In this document: positions 35,673 through 45,678 of the stretch, piece after piece
Layout: every line of letters starts with the position of its first letter
Position numbering within the stretch: position 1 is the first letter of the stretch
Source: Flammeovirga yaeyamensis
GTDB lineage: Bacteria; Bacteroidota; Bacteroidia; Cytophagales; Flammeovirgaceae
Reading direction: 5' to 3'
NCBI RefSeq assembly: GCF_018736045.1
Contig: NZ_CP076132.1
Span: 2,775,501-2,839,500 of the forward strand
DNA: 64,000 bases
Notes under the pieces: generated by a model
What the model was told of the DNA's origin: nothing
The model's input: the letters and a program-made list of their open reading frames with translations, nothing else
The model's database searches: none
Program-made: the position numbers and the translations under genes

Positions 35673-36818
35673 ATGAGTAAAAGAGTTGTTTTAGTCGTTC
35701 TCGATAGTGTGGGTATTGGCTTTAGTGCCGACGCAGACGAATATGGAGATCGCGGTGCAAATACTTTAGGTCACATTGCCGATAGTGCAGGGTTAGACAT
35801 TCCTAACATGCATAGAATGGGTTTAGGTAACATTGCTCCTTTACATGGTTTACCTTCTCTAGGTACGACTTCTGCTGCCTATGGTATGGCCAAAGAAGTT
35901 TCTAAAGGAAAAGATACCACTACAGGACACTGGGAAATTGCTGGTCAGATTCTTTCTGAGCCATTCCCTACTTACCCTAATGGCTTCCCTGAAGATATTA
36001 TTTCTGCTTTTGAAAAAGCAACAGGTAGAAAGACAATTGGTAATAAAGTAGCTTCAGGAACAGCTATAATCGAAGAACTTGGCGACCAACACGTTGCCTC
36101 TGGTGATTTGATTGTATATACTTCTGCAGACTCTGTTTTCCAGATTGCTGCTCACGAAGAAGTTGTTTCTTTTGAAGAATTGTATAAATACTGTGAAATC
36201 GCAAGAGAACAATTGAATGTTGGTCGTGTGATTGCTCGCCCATTTGTGGGTAAAAACGGTAACTATACAAGAACATCAAATAGACACGATTATTCTTTAG
36301 AGCCATCAGAAAATATGCTAACACGTATTAAAGCTGCCGGTAAAGATAGTATTGGTGTAGGTAAGATATTTGATATCTACGCTGGTAAAGGATTTACTGA
36401 TCATGTTTATACAAAAAGCAATGAAGATGGTATCGATCAGACTATCGAATACTTAAAGAAAGACAACAATGGTCTTATCTTTACTAACCTAGTAGATTTT
36501 GATATGTTATTTGGACATAGAAGAGATCTAATTGGTTATAGAGATGCTTTAGAGTATTTTGATCAAAGATTACCTGAGATTATGGATGCCATGAAAGAGG
36601 ATGATGTTTTAATCATCACTGCCGATCATGGTAATGATCCAATCTTTAAAGGTACTGATCATACTAGAGAACATATTCCGATTTTAGTCTATGGTAAAAA
36701 GGTAAAACCCGTCAACATTGGTTTTAGAAACACTTTTGCCGACATCGGAACTACAATTGAAGAATTATTATTAAATGAAGCCCCTACTACAGGAAGCTTC
36801 GCATCCATGATTTTATAA
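35673..36818 (+). CDS. deoB: Phosphopentomutase
   Basis: A 381-residue alkaline-phosphatase-superfamily mutase that moves phosphate between C1 and C5 of ribose or deoxyribose. Metal and phospho-sites are seen: [27 protein letters not shown] near the start, [14 protein letters not shown] with the phosphothreonine, and [23 protein letters not shown] near the end. Length is normal. It sits between deoC (5 bp) and deoD (1 bp) in the same operon and links the phosphorylases to the aldolase. Confidence 0.96.
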   Translation: MSKRVVLVVLDSVGIGFSADADEYGDRGANTLGHIADSAGLDIPNMHRMGLGNIAPLHGLPSLGTTSAAYGMAKEVSKGKDTTTGHWEIAGQILSEPFPTYPNGFPEDIISAFEKATGRKTIGNKVASGTAIIEELGDQHVASGDLIVYTSADSVFQIAAHEEVVSFEELYKYCEIAREQLNVGRVIARPFVGKNGNYTRTSNRHDYSLEPSENMLTRIKAAGKDSIGVGKIFDIYAGKGFTDHVYTKSNEDGIDQTIEYLKKDNNGLIFTNLVDFDMLFGHRRDLIGYRDALEYFDQRLPEIMDAMKEDDVLIITADHGNDPIFKGTDHTREHIPILVYGKKVKPVNIGFRNTFADIGTTIEELLLNEAPTTGSFASMIL

Positions 36819-36819
36819 G

Positions 36820-37527
36820 ATGAGTATACATATTGGTGCAAAGCCAGGTGATGTGGCAGAAGTCGTATTAATGCCTGGAGATCCATTAAGAGCTAAATAT
36901 ATTGCTGACAACTACCTTGAAGACGTTGTTCAATACAATAACGTAAGAGGTATGTTAGGTTTTACTGGAACATACAAAGGTCATAGAATCTCTGTACAAG
37001 GTTCTGGTATGGGTATTCCATCAATTGGTATCTACGCCCACGAACTAATTACTGAGTTCAACGTACGTAAATTAATTCGTGTAGGTAGCTGTGGTTCAAT
37101 GCAACCACATATCAAACCAAGAGATTTAGTTATTGCTATGTCAGCTTCAACTGACTCTTCTTTTAACCAAAACCGTTTCGGTGGTAAGGATTACTCTCCA
37201 GCTGCTGATTTCGAAATGTTGAGAAAAGCCAACGAAGTAGCAAATGCGAAAGGTATTAAACCATACAACGGTAATATCCTTTCTTCTGATGCATTCTACG
37301 GTGATGATGCTGATGAGTGGAAGAAATGGGCTAAATACGGTGTACTAGCGGTTGAAATGGAAACAACTGCTTTATATACTATCGCAGCTCAATTTAACGC
37401 TAGAGCGATGACTATTCTAACTGTATCAGATAGTTTGGTAACAGGTGAAGAATTAAGTTCTGAAGACCGTCAGAATACATTTACAGATATGATGGAGATT
37501 GCTTTAGAAACTGCAATTGCAGACTAA
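36820..37527 (+). CDS. deoD: Purine-nucleoside phosphorylase (DeoD type)
   Basis: A 235-residue hexameric-type NP-I enzyme that splits purine (deoxy)nucleosides. Shown by [20 protein letters not shown] (phosphate and ribose loop), [23 protein letters not shown] with the ribose-binding MET motif, and [12 protein letters not shown] with the catalytic Asp that protonates N7. It starts one base after the deoB stop. Together with deoA it supplies deoxyribose 1-phosphate to DeoB. A large hairpin terminator follows. Confidence 0.96.
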   Translation: MSIHIGAKPGDVAEVVLMPGDPLRAKYIADNYLEDVVQYNNVRGMLGFTGTYKGHRISVQGSGMGIPSIGIYAHELITEFNVRKLIRVGSCGSMQPHIKPRDLVIAMSASTDSSFNQNRFGGKDYSPAADFEMLRKANEVANAKGIKPYNGNILSSDAFYGDDADEWKKWAKYGVLAVEMETTALYTIAAQFNARAMTILTVSDSLVTGEELSSEDRQNTFTDMMEIALETAIAD

Positions 37528-37605
37528 TTCAATTCCCACATCATTTGATGTACTATTGATATTACATGTATTTAAATAGATTTTTCTATTAAGTACTAAG
37601 GATAA

Positions 37606-37661
37606 TGGAGTTATAAATAAAGCTAAATACTTTTTAGTTAATTTATAACTCCATATTTTTT
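37606..37661 (+). terminator. Large hairpin terminator of the deo operon
   Basis: Thirteen-base perfect arms TGGAGTTATAAAT (37606-37618) / ATTTATAACTCCA (37641-37653), followed by a T-run, about 80 bp past the deoD stop. Confidence 0.8.
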
Positions 37662-37679
37662 TTATATCTACTACTCTCC

Positions 37680-37687
37680 TATTTTTG
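37680..37687 (+). promoter_or_regulatory. -7 promoter box of the 37723 gene
   Basis: TATTTTTG followed by CAC, 36 bp before the ATG at 37723 and just after the deo terminator. Confidence 0.55.
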
Positions 37688-37722
37688 CACGGATTTTTAA
37701 CTTCATTCAAACTTCTTAATCC

Positions 37723-38226
37723 ATGAAATATATCAAATACTTATGGGGCTTATCATTACTAGTGTATCTAGGTCTAAACCTTTTGGCTTATATCTATTTA
37801 CCTGAGGATGGTGTAACCGTCATTCAACAAACAGCCAATAGTCAGGCGGTGTTAATGACAAGAAGCGATTTCTTTTACGCTTCTATGGGAAGTTTATTAT
37901 TAGTCAACATCTTTTTTATCACCATTGGAAATGGAATTCTGTATTTTCCAAAAATTATGGTTTTCGCTCCAAATAAAGATTATTGGTATTCAACAAAAGA
38001 AACTCGTGAAAAATTTGTTGAAATAATAAAAGGTTGGACTAAAGGAATGGCGACTATTCTAACCCTAATTTTACTAACTGCTGTTGGTGTAATTTATCAA
38101 TCACAAGGACACGATCCTTTGGCTTTTAGAGTAGAATATTCTCCAATGATCCTTTGGATAATGGCTATTCTTTGGTTAGGTGTTTACTTTATAGTACTTA
38201 AAAAGCCTAATTCAACTGAGGCATAA
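37723..38226 (+). CDS. Small membrane protein of unknown function
   Basis: A 167-residue protein with about four membrane helices: KYLWGLSLLVYLGLNLLAYIYL, MGSLLLVNIFFITIGNGILYF, GMATILTLILLTAVGVIY and PMILWIMAILWLGVYFIVL. Between helices 2 and 3 lies a cytosolic or periplasmic loop with aromatic residues (PNKDYWYSTKETREKFVEIIKGW) that resembles the DUF1648/SdpI-like topology, but I would not name a family. It has its own promoter box and a bidirectional terminator after it, so it is a single-gene unit. Confidence 0.8.
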   Translation: MKYIKYLWGLSLLVYLGLNLLAYIYLPEDGVTVIQQTANSQAVLMTRSDFFYASMGSLLLVNIFFITIGNGILYFPKIMVFAPNKDYWYSTKETREKFVEIIKGWTKGMATILTLILLTAVGVIYQSQGHDPLAFRVEYSPMILWIMAILWLGVYFIVLKKPNSTEA

Positions 38227-38238
38227 TGGATATAAAAT

Positions 38239-38282
38239 AAAAGAGGGTGAATTAAAAAGTAATTTAATTCACCCTCTTTTTT
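38239..38282. terminator. Bidirectional rho-independent terminator
   Basis: Sixteen-base arms AAAAGAGGGTGAATTA / TAATTCACCCTCTTTT between the convergent membrane-protein gene and fur-like gene. Confidence 0.9.
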
Positions 38283-38296
38283 ATGTTTCAGAACAA

Positions 38297-38758
38297 TTAA
38301 ACTGTTTGTTCTTCTTTATTCTTTTTCCCTTCACAATCTTCGTTTTTACAAACTCCGTAGAAGTTAAGAGAATGCTTTTCGATTTCGAAATTATAAACCT
38401 CTTCCACCATTTGTTGGATCTTCTGGATTCTAGGATCACAGAACTCAAAGATTTTATTACATTCCTTACAGATCAAATGATCGTGTTGTTTAAAACCGTG
38501 TGCTTTTTCATACAATGCTAAGTTTTTACCAAACTGATGTTTAGTAATTAAATCACATTCTAAAAGTAAATCTAAAGTATTATATACTGTCGCTCTACTC
38601 ACACGGTAATTTTTATTTTTCATGTTGATATAAAGCGATTCAACATCAAAATGTCCGCCTCTGCTATAGATCTCTTCCATGATAGCAAAACGTTCTGGAG
38701 TTTTTCTTAACTTTTTCTCCTCCAAATATTTGATAAATATTTCTTTAATATCTTCCAT
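38297..38758 (-). CDS. Fur/PerR-family metal-dependent regulator
   Basis: A 153-residue regulator. The winged helix contains [14 protein letters not shown] and [14 protein letters not shown], the DNA-recognition helix of the Fur family. The dimerisation half has the metal-binding [15 protein letters not shown] (His, CxxC) and the second Cys pair C-x4-C (VCKNEDC), as in the structural zinc site of Fur and PerR. Ends with a charged tail ([11 protein letters not shown]). Whether it senses Fe, Mn, Zn or peroxide is not decided by these residues. It is the last gene of a three-gene minus-strand operon, 8 bp behind the DUF3299-like gene. Confidence 0.93.
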   Translation of the reverse strand: MEDIKEIFIKYLEEKKLRKTPERFAIMEEIYSRGGHFDVESLYINMKNKNYRVSRATVYNTLDLLLECDLITKHQFGKNLALYEKAHGFKQHDHLICKECNKIFEFCDPRIQKIQQMVEEVYNFEIEKHSLNFYGVCKNEDCEGKKNKEEQTV

Positions 38759-38766
38759 GTTACTAT

Positions 38767-39207
38767 TTAATAATTTGAATTGAATTCAACAGCATCTTTC
38801 AGCTCGTAAATCAATCCTGTTTCTTCGTCATTTAAATGAAGTGTACCTTTAAAGGTGACTTCTTCTTCTTTTATTTCTCTATGATTCTTAAGGAAAATAG
38901 CCACTACAGACTCAGGTCCTGCACCACCACAGAAAAAACAACTAGAGAAAGGGTATACAGATAACATTATGGAGTTGTCTTCTGTTTCTACAGGAAGCAC
39001 AAAACCTTTAATAACTATTTCAGAATTATCTAAAGCTTTCACTTCATTAGTAAATAATGGAAACGGTATGTCCATTTCAAACTCTTCAGAATATTTATAT
39101 TCCCAATCAACTTTAAGAAGTTTCTGCCAAATCTCATCATCCTCTTGAGCAAATGAGAAAGACATACACAGGCAGCTCAATAAAACAATAAAAAACTTAC
39201 TCTTCAT
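38767..39207 (-). CDS. Secreted DUF3299-like protein
   Basis: A 146-residue protein with a signal peptide ([21 protein letters not shown]). The core has [11 protein letters not shown] followed by [19 protein letters not shown], the Cys-rich signature (C-F-x-C-GG) of DUF3299-type proteins, and then [19 protein letters not shown], the OB-like ending. The cysteines could bind a metal. In the same operon as pdxA (4 bp upstream) and the Fur-family gene (8 bp downstream), which hints at a metal-linked role. Confidence 0.8.
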   Translation of the reverse strand: MKSKFFIVLLSCLCMSFSFAQEDDEIWQKLLKVDWEYKYSEEFEMDIPFPLFTNEVKALDNSEIVIKGFVLPVETEDNSIMLSVYPFSSCFFCGGAGPESVVAIFLKNHREIKEEEVTFKGTLHLNDEETGLIYELKDAVEFNSNY

Positions 39208-39211
39208 TTTA

Positions 39212-40570
39212 TTACGAATTGTCTTCTGCTTTATTAGCGTTATTGTTATCCGGTTTCTTATTAAAATTATCTTTACGACTTTTCCAATGTTCTTTCTTGT
39301 TATTAGGATTTCGGTTTCCTCCTTTATTGAATTTCGGATTACCTTGGCCCTTGGCTTTATTTTCCAACATTTTTTGTTGTTTTGTCACCTGAGCCTCTTT
39401 TCTTTCACCCGCTTCTAATTCACTTAAGTCGTACTCTTCTTCACCTACAGCACTATCAACAACCATTTTTTGATTCTTGATATGATCTTTCCGATCTTGA
39501 AGTAATTGTTTTGCATTAGGACGAATCATGTTTTCAACAACATTATTCCTCACTTTAACAATATCTACTGCTTGCATTAACGCCTCACGGAAAGATGTCT
39601 CGTCTGCAATACCTTTACCTGCAATATTATATGCTGTACCATGATCAGGTGATGTTCTTACAATATCCAAACCTGCAGTATAATTTACACCACTTTCGAA
39701 TGCATGTAATTTAAAAGGAATTAACCCTTGATCGTGATACATACAAAGGATACCATCATAGTTTTTGAAAGATAATGTACCAAAGAAGCCATCAGCTGGG
39801 AAAGGTCCAAATACTAAGTTTCCTCTTTTTTTGAACTCCTTCACAACAGGTCCAATCACATTAATCTCTTCATCTCCCAATAACCCTTCTTCGCCTGCAT
39901 GTGGATTAAGTCCCATTACAGCTACTTTAGGTTTTGTGATTCCGAAGTCTTTTTTCAAAGAATCAATCATTACATTCAACTTCGCTGTCACTAATTCTTT
40001 AGTAATAGTATCAGAGACTGCTTTGATTGGAATATGACCCGTAACAACACCTACTCTTAAATCGCCAGCACAAAGTGTCATCAATGTTTCTCTATCCTTA
40101 GCAAAATTTTCATTGTAATATTCCGTATGTCCAGCATACTGAAAATTTTCACTTTGAATATTTGCTTTGTTAATTGGAGAAGTTACTACCGCATCAATCA
40201 CTTCAGATCTAAGATCTTCAGAAGCTTTATCGATAGATAAAAAGGCACATTGTCCTGCTTCTTGAGTTACTTTGCCAGGTTCTAATTCTTGAACTTCACT
40301 CCAACAGTTCACTACATTAATCTTCTGATCATGAATGTAACTGTTGTTGTTATATTGATGATAAGTAAACTCTTCTAAGTTTAATATCCTTTTGTACTTA
40401 GTCAAGATCTTGCCTGAGCCATATACAATTGGAGTACATATATTTGTTATCCTCTTGTCTTGCAACACTTTAACGATTACTTCTGGTCCAATACCATTGT
40501 AATCTCCTATTGTAATACCAATACGAGGTTTATTAGATCGTCTATTTTTTTGATTTTTATTATCTCTCAT
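39212..40570 (-). CDS. pdxA: 4-Hydroxythreonine-4-phosphate dehydrogenase with long disordered tail
   Basis: A 452-residue PdxA, NAD-dependent enzyme of the DXP-dependent pyridoxal 5'-phosphate pathway. Seen are GITIGDYNGIGPEVIVKVL, PINKANIQ, the metal-binding His in AGHTEYY, GLNPHAGEEGLLG, MYHDQGLIPFKLH and TSPDHGTAYNIAGKG. The catalytic core ends near residue 350, as usual. About 100 residues follow that are charged and then Asn/Lys/Gly-rich and low complexity (QGNPKFNKGGNRNPNN). First gene of a three-gene operon with a -7 box 50 bp upstream. The N-terminal MRDNKNQKNRRSNK is also basic. Confidence 0.93.
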   Translation of the reverse strand: MRDNKNQKNRRSNKPRIGITIGDYNGIGPEVIVKVLQDKRITNICTPIVYGSGKILTKYKRILNLEEFTYHQYNNNSYIHDQKINVVNCWSEVQELEPGKVTQEAGQCAFLSIDKASEDLRSEVIDAVVTSPINKANIQSENFQYAGHTEYYNENFAKDRETLMTLCAGDLRVGVVTGHIPIKAVSDTITKELVTAKLNVMIDSLKKDFGITKPKVAVMGLNPHAGEEGLLGDEEINVIGPVVKEFKKRGNLVFGPFPADGFFGTLSFKNYDGILCMYHDQGLIPFKLHAFESGVNYTAGLDIVRTSPDHGTAYNIAGKGIADETSFREALMQAVDIVKVRNNVVENMIRPNAKQLLQDRKDHIKNQKMVVDSAVGEEEYDLSELEAGERKEAQVTKQQKMLENKAKGQGNPKFNKGGNRNPNNKKEHWKSRKDNFNKKPDNNNANKAEDNS

Positions 40571-40619
40571 ATTTCTGTAAAAAGTAGATTCTGTACATCT
40601 ACATTTAAATTCAATTAAC

Positions 40620-40627
40620 CAAAAGTA
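40620..40627 (-). promoter_or_regulatory. -7 promoter box of the pdxA operon
   Basis: On the minus strand TACTTTTG, matching TAnnTTTG, 50 bp before the pdxA ATG. It sits in the 346-bp divergent gap 40571-40916, which otherwise holds only the opposing promoter box at 40801. Confidence 0.5.
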
Positions 40628-40800
40628 ATCATTTATGCTATCTTTTCTATGTTAAATAGTATTAACCTTAGATTGAATAAAAATAATAATTAAGAAAGTG
40701 ATTCTGTATTTTGAAAATAGTTACTTTAATAAACAGGTTAATATTGTTTAAATGATTTCCTTGAATATTACCATCGTTAGATATACCAATTCAAATTAAG

Positions 40801-40808
40801 TATTTTTG
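40801..40808 (+). promoter_or_regulatory. -7 promoter box of the BNR protein gene
   Basis: TATTTTTG, followed by TAAATAATC, 109 bp upstream of the ATG at 40917. Confidence 0.5.
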
Positions 40809-40916
40809 TAAATAATCAAGGATTTATTGAATTATTTGAAAGAATAACAAGATAACAAACTTCAAAATCAAATTAATTGTGTTCTTTTTTTAGAACAGGT
40901 AGTAAACCAATTGCCG

Positions 40917-43900
40917 ATGAAGAGATTTTACTATTTTATATATATTCTAATATTATCTTCTGTTGTGGGTTTTTGGATCTACTCTACTTTCTATGCCCCT
41001 GTAGATGACACACCTTTCATAAATGAATATAGTTTTTCCGATACAGAACCAAATCCTTATAAACTTAATGATAAGATTATAAGGGCTGATATGCCTGGAA
41101 AGTTCTTAAAGATGAAAAATACTTTGAGTACGAAAAAAGGGAATAATGAATCAAATTATCCACTTGGATATAAAAACGCAGAAATTAAAGCACATCAAGT
41201 ATCAGAAAGTAACCCTTATTTTGATTCAATTGTTTGGGCTAAAAATGGACCAACGAACGTATCTGGAACAATTTACAGCATAGTATCAGACAAATCTGAT
41301 ACTAATGATAATACTTGGTTAGCTACAACTGCTGAAGGTGACATTTGGAAAACAAAAAACAGAGGTAAGCATTGGACTTGTGTTACCGATTCTTTACCAA
41401 ATATTCCAATAACAAAAATTATCCAATCTCCATCTCAACCACAGATATTTTATGCAATTACCGGTGAAGCATATGGTAAAAGATATATACAATCTGGCAA
41501 TGGCTTACTAAAAAGTACTGATAATGGTAATACTTGGCAAATAGTAAAGAATACGCTGGAGAATGAAAAATTTCAAGCAATAACCTCTATTATTATCGAT
41601 CCTTATGATCATAAAACACTCCTTATCGGGACAACGCAAAGGATAAATGACAATACATTAAGATCATTCATTCTGAAAACAATGGATGAAGGTGAAAATT
41701 GGGAAGGAGTTTATGAATCAAGTTCTATCATTCAAGCCTTAGAATATCAACCTAATAATTTCAAAGTGATTTTAGCTGGAGTTAAAAACCAAGGAATTAT
41801 TAAGAGTATTAATTCAGGTAGAACTTGGGGTAAAGTTGGAAACAATTTCAAAATGTCAGGTAGAATCAATTTGGCATTTGCTTCTGTAAATACTTCTATC
41901 GTTTTAGCCTCTACAACTGGAAAAGGTAATAAACAAGCAATACTCTATGTCTCTATGAACAATGGAAACTCTTGGAAACGATTGCAATTTGAGAGTCCAA
42001 TTAATCAATTATTCGGAGGTCAAGGTTGGTATAATAATTTCATCACTCCTCATCCTTATGAAACCTACTCATTCTATATTGGTGGAGTAAATATTAATAA
42101 ATTATCAATTAGAAATTTTGAAACAGGACAAGCTATTTTAAGTCCTATTTCTGATGCTTATTCTGAATTTAATGGTCCAAACCAATTTCTTCAATGGTCT
42201 GGCATGTCAAATATTAAAGGATTACATCCTGATCACCATCAATTATTAATTCTCAACAATAAGAAAGACAGCAGTTTCCAATTACTTACAGCTACTGATG
42301 GTGGTGTCTACATGAGTAAAAGAGATCATCAACCTGGAGAAAAAGACAACTCATGGAATTTTGCTTCATATGGTCTTCATTCAACTCATTTTTTCGATAT
42401 TGATAAGCATCCCTATAAAGATCAATTTTTCTGTGGAACTCAAGAAAATGGATCTTGGGTATCTCCTACAAACCCAAGTATTTCAAGTAAGTATAGAAGA
42501 GGATTGCCTGGTGATGGATTTGATGTGATATGGCATCAATCTAATCCTGATATACTTATAGGAAGTATATATAATAATCATTTCTTTCGCTCATTAGATG
42601 GAGGTTTTTCGTTTAAAAAAGTAGGAAATGATTTATTAGATATTGATGAAGCGGCTCCTTTTTTCAGTAAAATTGTCGATGCTCCAAATCAACCCAACTT
42701 ATTGTATACAATTGGTGAAAGTGGTGTTTGGTTTTCAGAAAACTTTGGAGACTCATGGATGTTAAGTCCAATAAATAAGTTATGGAAGAGAACAGACTAC
42801 ATGGATATAAATGTCTCTACTGTCAATCCTAAAATTATATGGACAGGTAGTGAGATAACGGAAGACAACAGAATTCATGTATCAAAAGATGGTGGTTTAA
42901 CTTTTACGGCAACAAGCGATTTTAAATACAATGGTAAAAGTCTTGGACAAATCTCAAAGATTGTATCCGACCCAATTCTGCATAATGTTGCCTATATCAC
43001 TTTTGCTTTTAATAACGCTCCAAAAATTATTAAGACAGATGATTATGGAAAGACATGGAAAGATATTTCTGGGTACGCAAATACGTCTCGACACCCGCTA
43101 CCGAATGTACAAGTGTATGACCTTTTTGTATTTCCATACAACAATCAAATTCTTTGGGCTGGCACCGAAATTGGCATATTCCAAACTTTAGATGGAGGAA
43201 AAAGCTGGCATAGATTAAAAAGTAATTTCCCTGCCACTTCTGTATTTAATATCCATTATAGAGATAACAGCATTTTTATAGGCAGCCAAGGAAAAGGAAT
43301 ATGGAGTCTTCATTTAGATGTATCCTTACAACCAAAAATTCTTAGTAGTTATTATGACAAACAAAAAGAGTTAATCGTTGAAATGGAAAACGTAAGTCAA
43401 TATGATTCTCTGCAATTCTATCATAAAGGGAAACTCATTGATAACGGTAAAATAGAAATCACTGGTAACTATGTGAAGTTCAAAACTGAGGATATTATCA
43501 ATGATTTATCGGCCATTGGATATAAAAACTCACTTCCTTATACTTCTAAATCTTCTAATATTTCACCTTTTGAATTTGGTCATTCTGTTTCTCATTTTCA
43601 CTTTGATCATAAGTCTGATTCCGTTGAAAATAAACTAACTGGGAATTTATTCAATGAGTTTTCAGCACCAGGGTTTTCATATTCTTTACATACTGAACAC
43701 CCATACAAAGTAAATGAAACAAAGTATTCGTATTTAAAATCTCCAATCGTATTAGATCGTTATAATAGTACACTTTACTATAAGGATATAGCATTAATTG
43801 ACACGAATGACCATGTATCAATACAGGCCTCAAAAGACCTTATTCATTGGAAAAATATTAGTGGGAATTATAATGCTTCATTCAATACAGATTGGACATT

Positions 43901-44402
43901 TACGATCAATAAAAAAGATCCAATGGGATCTCAAAACTTAGAAGTCCCCCATTCTATTAATCTTTTAGAGCACTTTAGTCCCCAAGACACTGTATATTTT
44001 AGATTTGAGCTTTCCTCCACAAAATCAAAAAACAATTGGGGTTGGGCGATATCCTACATTGATATTCAAGGCAAACATGACACTGAATATAACAATGTTG
44101 TTTTCAACAATTTGATTCCAATTCAGGCCAGTGTTTCTCCATCAATTGTAAGTGATCAAAAAATAAATGTAGAGATCTTATCCAACGATAAAAAGTTACT
44201 TGATATCAAAATCATGAACTTAATTGGTAATAACGTTTTGGAGAGAAAATATATAAAATTGAATAAAGGTTGGAACAAATATCCTTTAACATTACCTTAT
44301 CTAACGGATGGCATGTACATCATCAATTTGGAATATGACGATAAGGTAACCTCTTTGAAATTTATGGTGAGCAAAAAGAAAGACAAGCACATCATCATCT
44401 AA
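40917..44402 (+). CDS. Asp-box (BNR) / VPS10-like surface protein with T9SS-type tail
   Basis: A 1161-residue protein. I start at ATG 40917 (MKRFYYFIYILILSSVVGFW); the TTG six bases upstream is not needed. The N-terminal helix is a signal or anchor. Residues ~90-800 are a beta-propeller rich in Asp-box turns (STDNGNTW, TMDEGENW, SMNNGNSW, SKDGGLTF, DDYGKTW, LDGGKSW), as in BNR and VPS10/sortilin-like proteins. Residues ~810-1090 are beta-rich. The last ~80 (NVEILSNDKKLLDIKIMNLIGNNV, then YLTDGMYIINLEYDD) look like a T9SS sorting domain, with a basic end (KKKDKHIII). Surface exposed; a glycan or protein ligand is likely, but no catalytic residues are identified. Confidence 0.85.
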   Translation: MKRFYYFIYILILSSVVGFWIYSTFYAPVDDTPFINEYSFSDTEPNPYKLNDKIIRADMPGKFLKMKNTLSTKKGNNESNYPLGYKNAEIKAHQVSESNPYFDSIVWAKNGPTNVSGTIYSIVSDKSDTNDNTWLATTAEGDIWKTKNRGKHWTCVTDSLPNIPITKIIQSPSQPQIFYAITGEAYGKRYIQSGNGLLKSTDNGNTWQIVKNTLENEKFQAITSIIIDPYDHKTLLIGTTQRINDNTLRSFILKTMDEGENWEGVYESSSIIQALEYQPNNFKVILAGVKNQGIIKSINSGRTWGKVGNNFKMSGRINLAFASVNTSIVLASTTGKGNKQAILYVSMNNGNSWKRLQFESPINQLFGGQGWYNNFITPHPYETYSFYIGGVNINKLSIRNFETGQAILSPISDAYSEFNGPNQFLQWSGMSNIKGLHPDHHQLLILNNKKDSSFQLLTATDGGVYMSKRDHQPGEKDNSWNFASYGLHSTHFFDIDKHPYKDQFFCGTQENGSWVSPTNPSISSKYRRGLPGDGFDVIWHQSNPDILIGSIYNNHFFRSLDGGFSFKKVGNDLLDIDEAAPFFSKIVDAPNQPNLLYTIGESGVWFSENFGDSWMLSPINKLWKRTDYMDINVSTVNPKIIWTGSEITEDNRIHVSKDGGLTFTATSDFKYNGKSLGQISKIVSDPILHNVAYITFAFNNAPKIIKTDDYGKTWKDISGYANTSRHPLPNVQVYDLFVFPYNNQILWAGTEIGIFQTLDGGKSWHRLKSNFPATSVFNIHYRDNSIFIGSQGKGIWSLHLDVSLQPKILSSYYDKQKELIVEMENVSQYDSLQFYHKGKLIDNGKIEITGNYVKFKTEDIINDLSAIGYKNSLPYTSKSSNISPFEFGHSVSHFHFDHKSDSVENKLTGNLFNEFSAPGFSYSLHTEHPYKVNETKYSYLKSPIVLDRYNSTLYYKDIALIDTNDHVSIQASKDLIHWKNISGNYNASFNTDWTFTINKKDPMGSQNLEVPHSINLLEHFSPQDTVYFRFELSSTKSKNNWGWAISYIDIQGKHDTEYNNVVFNNLIPIQASVSPSIVSDQKINVEILSNDKKLLDIKIMNLIGNNVLERKYIKLNKGWNKYPLTLPYLTDGMYIINLEYDDKVTSLKFMVSKKKDKHIII

Positions 44403-44525
44403 ATTTAGATCTTTACCCTACTTCGATGTGGTTAATTTCTGTATCTGTTTGTTATTGAATTTGTAATAATAAAATAAAAGGGTGTTTTTTGTATCCCTAT
44501 TTTAAGCATAATAAAATTATCATTT

Positions 44526-45311
44526 ATGGCCAACGTAAAACCTAAGAAACATTTAGGACAACATTTCCTGGAAGACATGCAAATCGCAGACGATATTGTG
44601 AATGCAATGACTCAATATGGTGGATATAAAGAAATCTATGAGATCGGTCCAGGTACTGGAGTTTTAACTACTCGTTTGCTTAATAAAGATGATATAAAAA
44701 CTACAGTAGTAGAAATAGATACCGAATCTGTAGACTATTTAAGAGATGTTGTCGGTTTACCAGAAGATCAAATTATTGGTGGTGATTTTCTTAAATTAGA
44801 TTTTGATAAAATTGCTCCTCACCCTGTTGGATTAATTGGTAACTTCCCTTACAATATTTCTACTCAAATATACTTTAAAGTACTAGAACATAAGGATCAG
44901 ATTACTGAATGTGTGGGTATGATTCAAAAGGAAGTAGCAGAAAGAATCTGTTGTAAAACAGGTGGAAGAACTGCAGGTATTCTTACTATCCTTGTTCAAG
45001 CATTTTATGATGTCGATTACCTATTCACTGTACCTCCAACGGTATTTAATCCTCCTCCAAAAGTTGATTCTGCAGTAATTTCATTAAAAAGAAACGATAG
45101 AAAAACCCTGCCTTGCGATGAAAAATTATTCTTCAAGGTAGTTAAACAAGCTTTTTCAACACGTAGAAAAACATTAAGAAATGCAATGAAGCCATTTGGT
45201 CTTCCTGCTGACTTCCTTAAAAAGGATATATTTTCTCTACGCGCTGAAGCCTTAAGTGTAGATGATTTTATTCAATTGACAGTGGAAATTGAAGAAATAA
45301 GAAAATCATAG
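44526..45311 (+). CDS. rsmA: 16S rRNA dimethyladenosine transferase
   Basis: A 261-residue methyltransferase that dimethylates A1518 and A1519 of 16S rRNA (KsgA). It opens KPKKHLGQHFLED, followed by the SAM motif IGPGTGVLTTRLL and the catalytic N-F-P-Y motif (GNFPYNISTQIYFKV). Also seen are PPTVFNPPPKVDSAVI and FSTRRKTLRNAMKP, which touch the RNA. Length is normal. It precedes a decayed T9SS fragment (minus strand) and dprA. Confidence 0.96.
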   Translation: MANVKPKKHLGQHFLEDMQIADDIVNAMTQYGGYKEIYEIGPGTGVLTTRLLNKDDIKTTVVEIDTESVDYLRDVVGLPEDQIIGGDFLKLDFDKIAPHPVGLIGNFPYNISTQIYFKVLEHKDQITECVGMIQKEVAERICCKTGGRTAGILTILVQAFYDVDYLFTVPPTVFNPPPKVDSAVISLKRNDRKTLPCDEKLFFKVVKQAFSTRRKTLRNAMKPFGLPADFLKKDIFSLRAEALSVDDFIQLTVEIEEIRKS

Positions 45312-45348
45312 TTTCACTAGCTTTTCAACATATAAGTTATTCCTAATT

Positions 45349-45529
45349 CTATATATAAATATTAAAAACAGAAATCAGGATAACATCATTTTCGGGCATT
45401 GCTTTTTGTACAATTAATTTACCAGATATATCTGATATTTTATATTCAAAAGCATTGCCCGTTTCGTTTTTTAATACCTACCTTTTCATTAGTAATGAAG
45501 TTATGCTTCAATACAAATACTCTAATCAT
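45349..45529 (-). pseudogene. Decayed T9SS C-terminal sorting domain (remnant)
   Basis: In the 367-bp gap 45312-45678, the minus strand encodes MIRVFVLKHNFITNEKV. A one-base frameshift at the GTAGGTA near 45478 then opens VLKNETGNAFEYKISDISGK and LIVQKAMPENDVILISVFNI, ending at TAG (45349). The DISGKLIV core is the hallmark strand of T9SS type A domains. There is no start signal or main body upstream. A 14-base inverted repeat (45393-45406 / 45448-45461, one mismatch) lies inside. It is read as a fragment of a lost surface protein gene. Outside it, the gap shows nothing else I can name. Confidence 0.5.
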
Positions 45530-45678
45530 CATTTATAAAATTATCTAAATTGATACTATAACGGACTTTTTACCTTTCATTATCATTGCTAAATAATATT
45601 TCAATTATTGTTTTTATTTAAAACAAATGACACTATATTTAACAAATAATTTCTTAACGAATCAAATAATACCTGAAA

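Noticed and set aside
39765-40037. Plus-strand frame of 90 codons inside pdxA
   Set aside because: Antisense to conserved PdxA motifs, with no start context.
45393-45461. Inverted repeat with ~14-base arms (CGGGCATTGC) as a terminator or attenuator of rsmA
   Set aside because: No T-run follows, the loop is 41 bases, and the sequence is better explained as part of the decayed T9SS sorting domain on the other strand.
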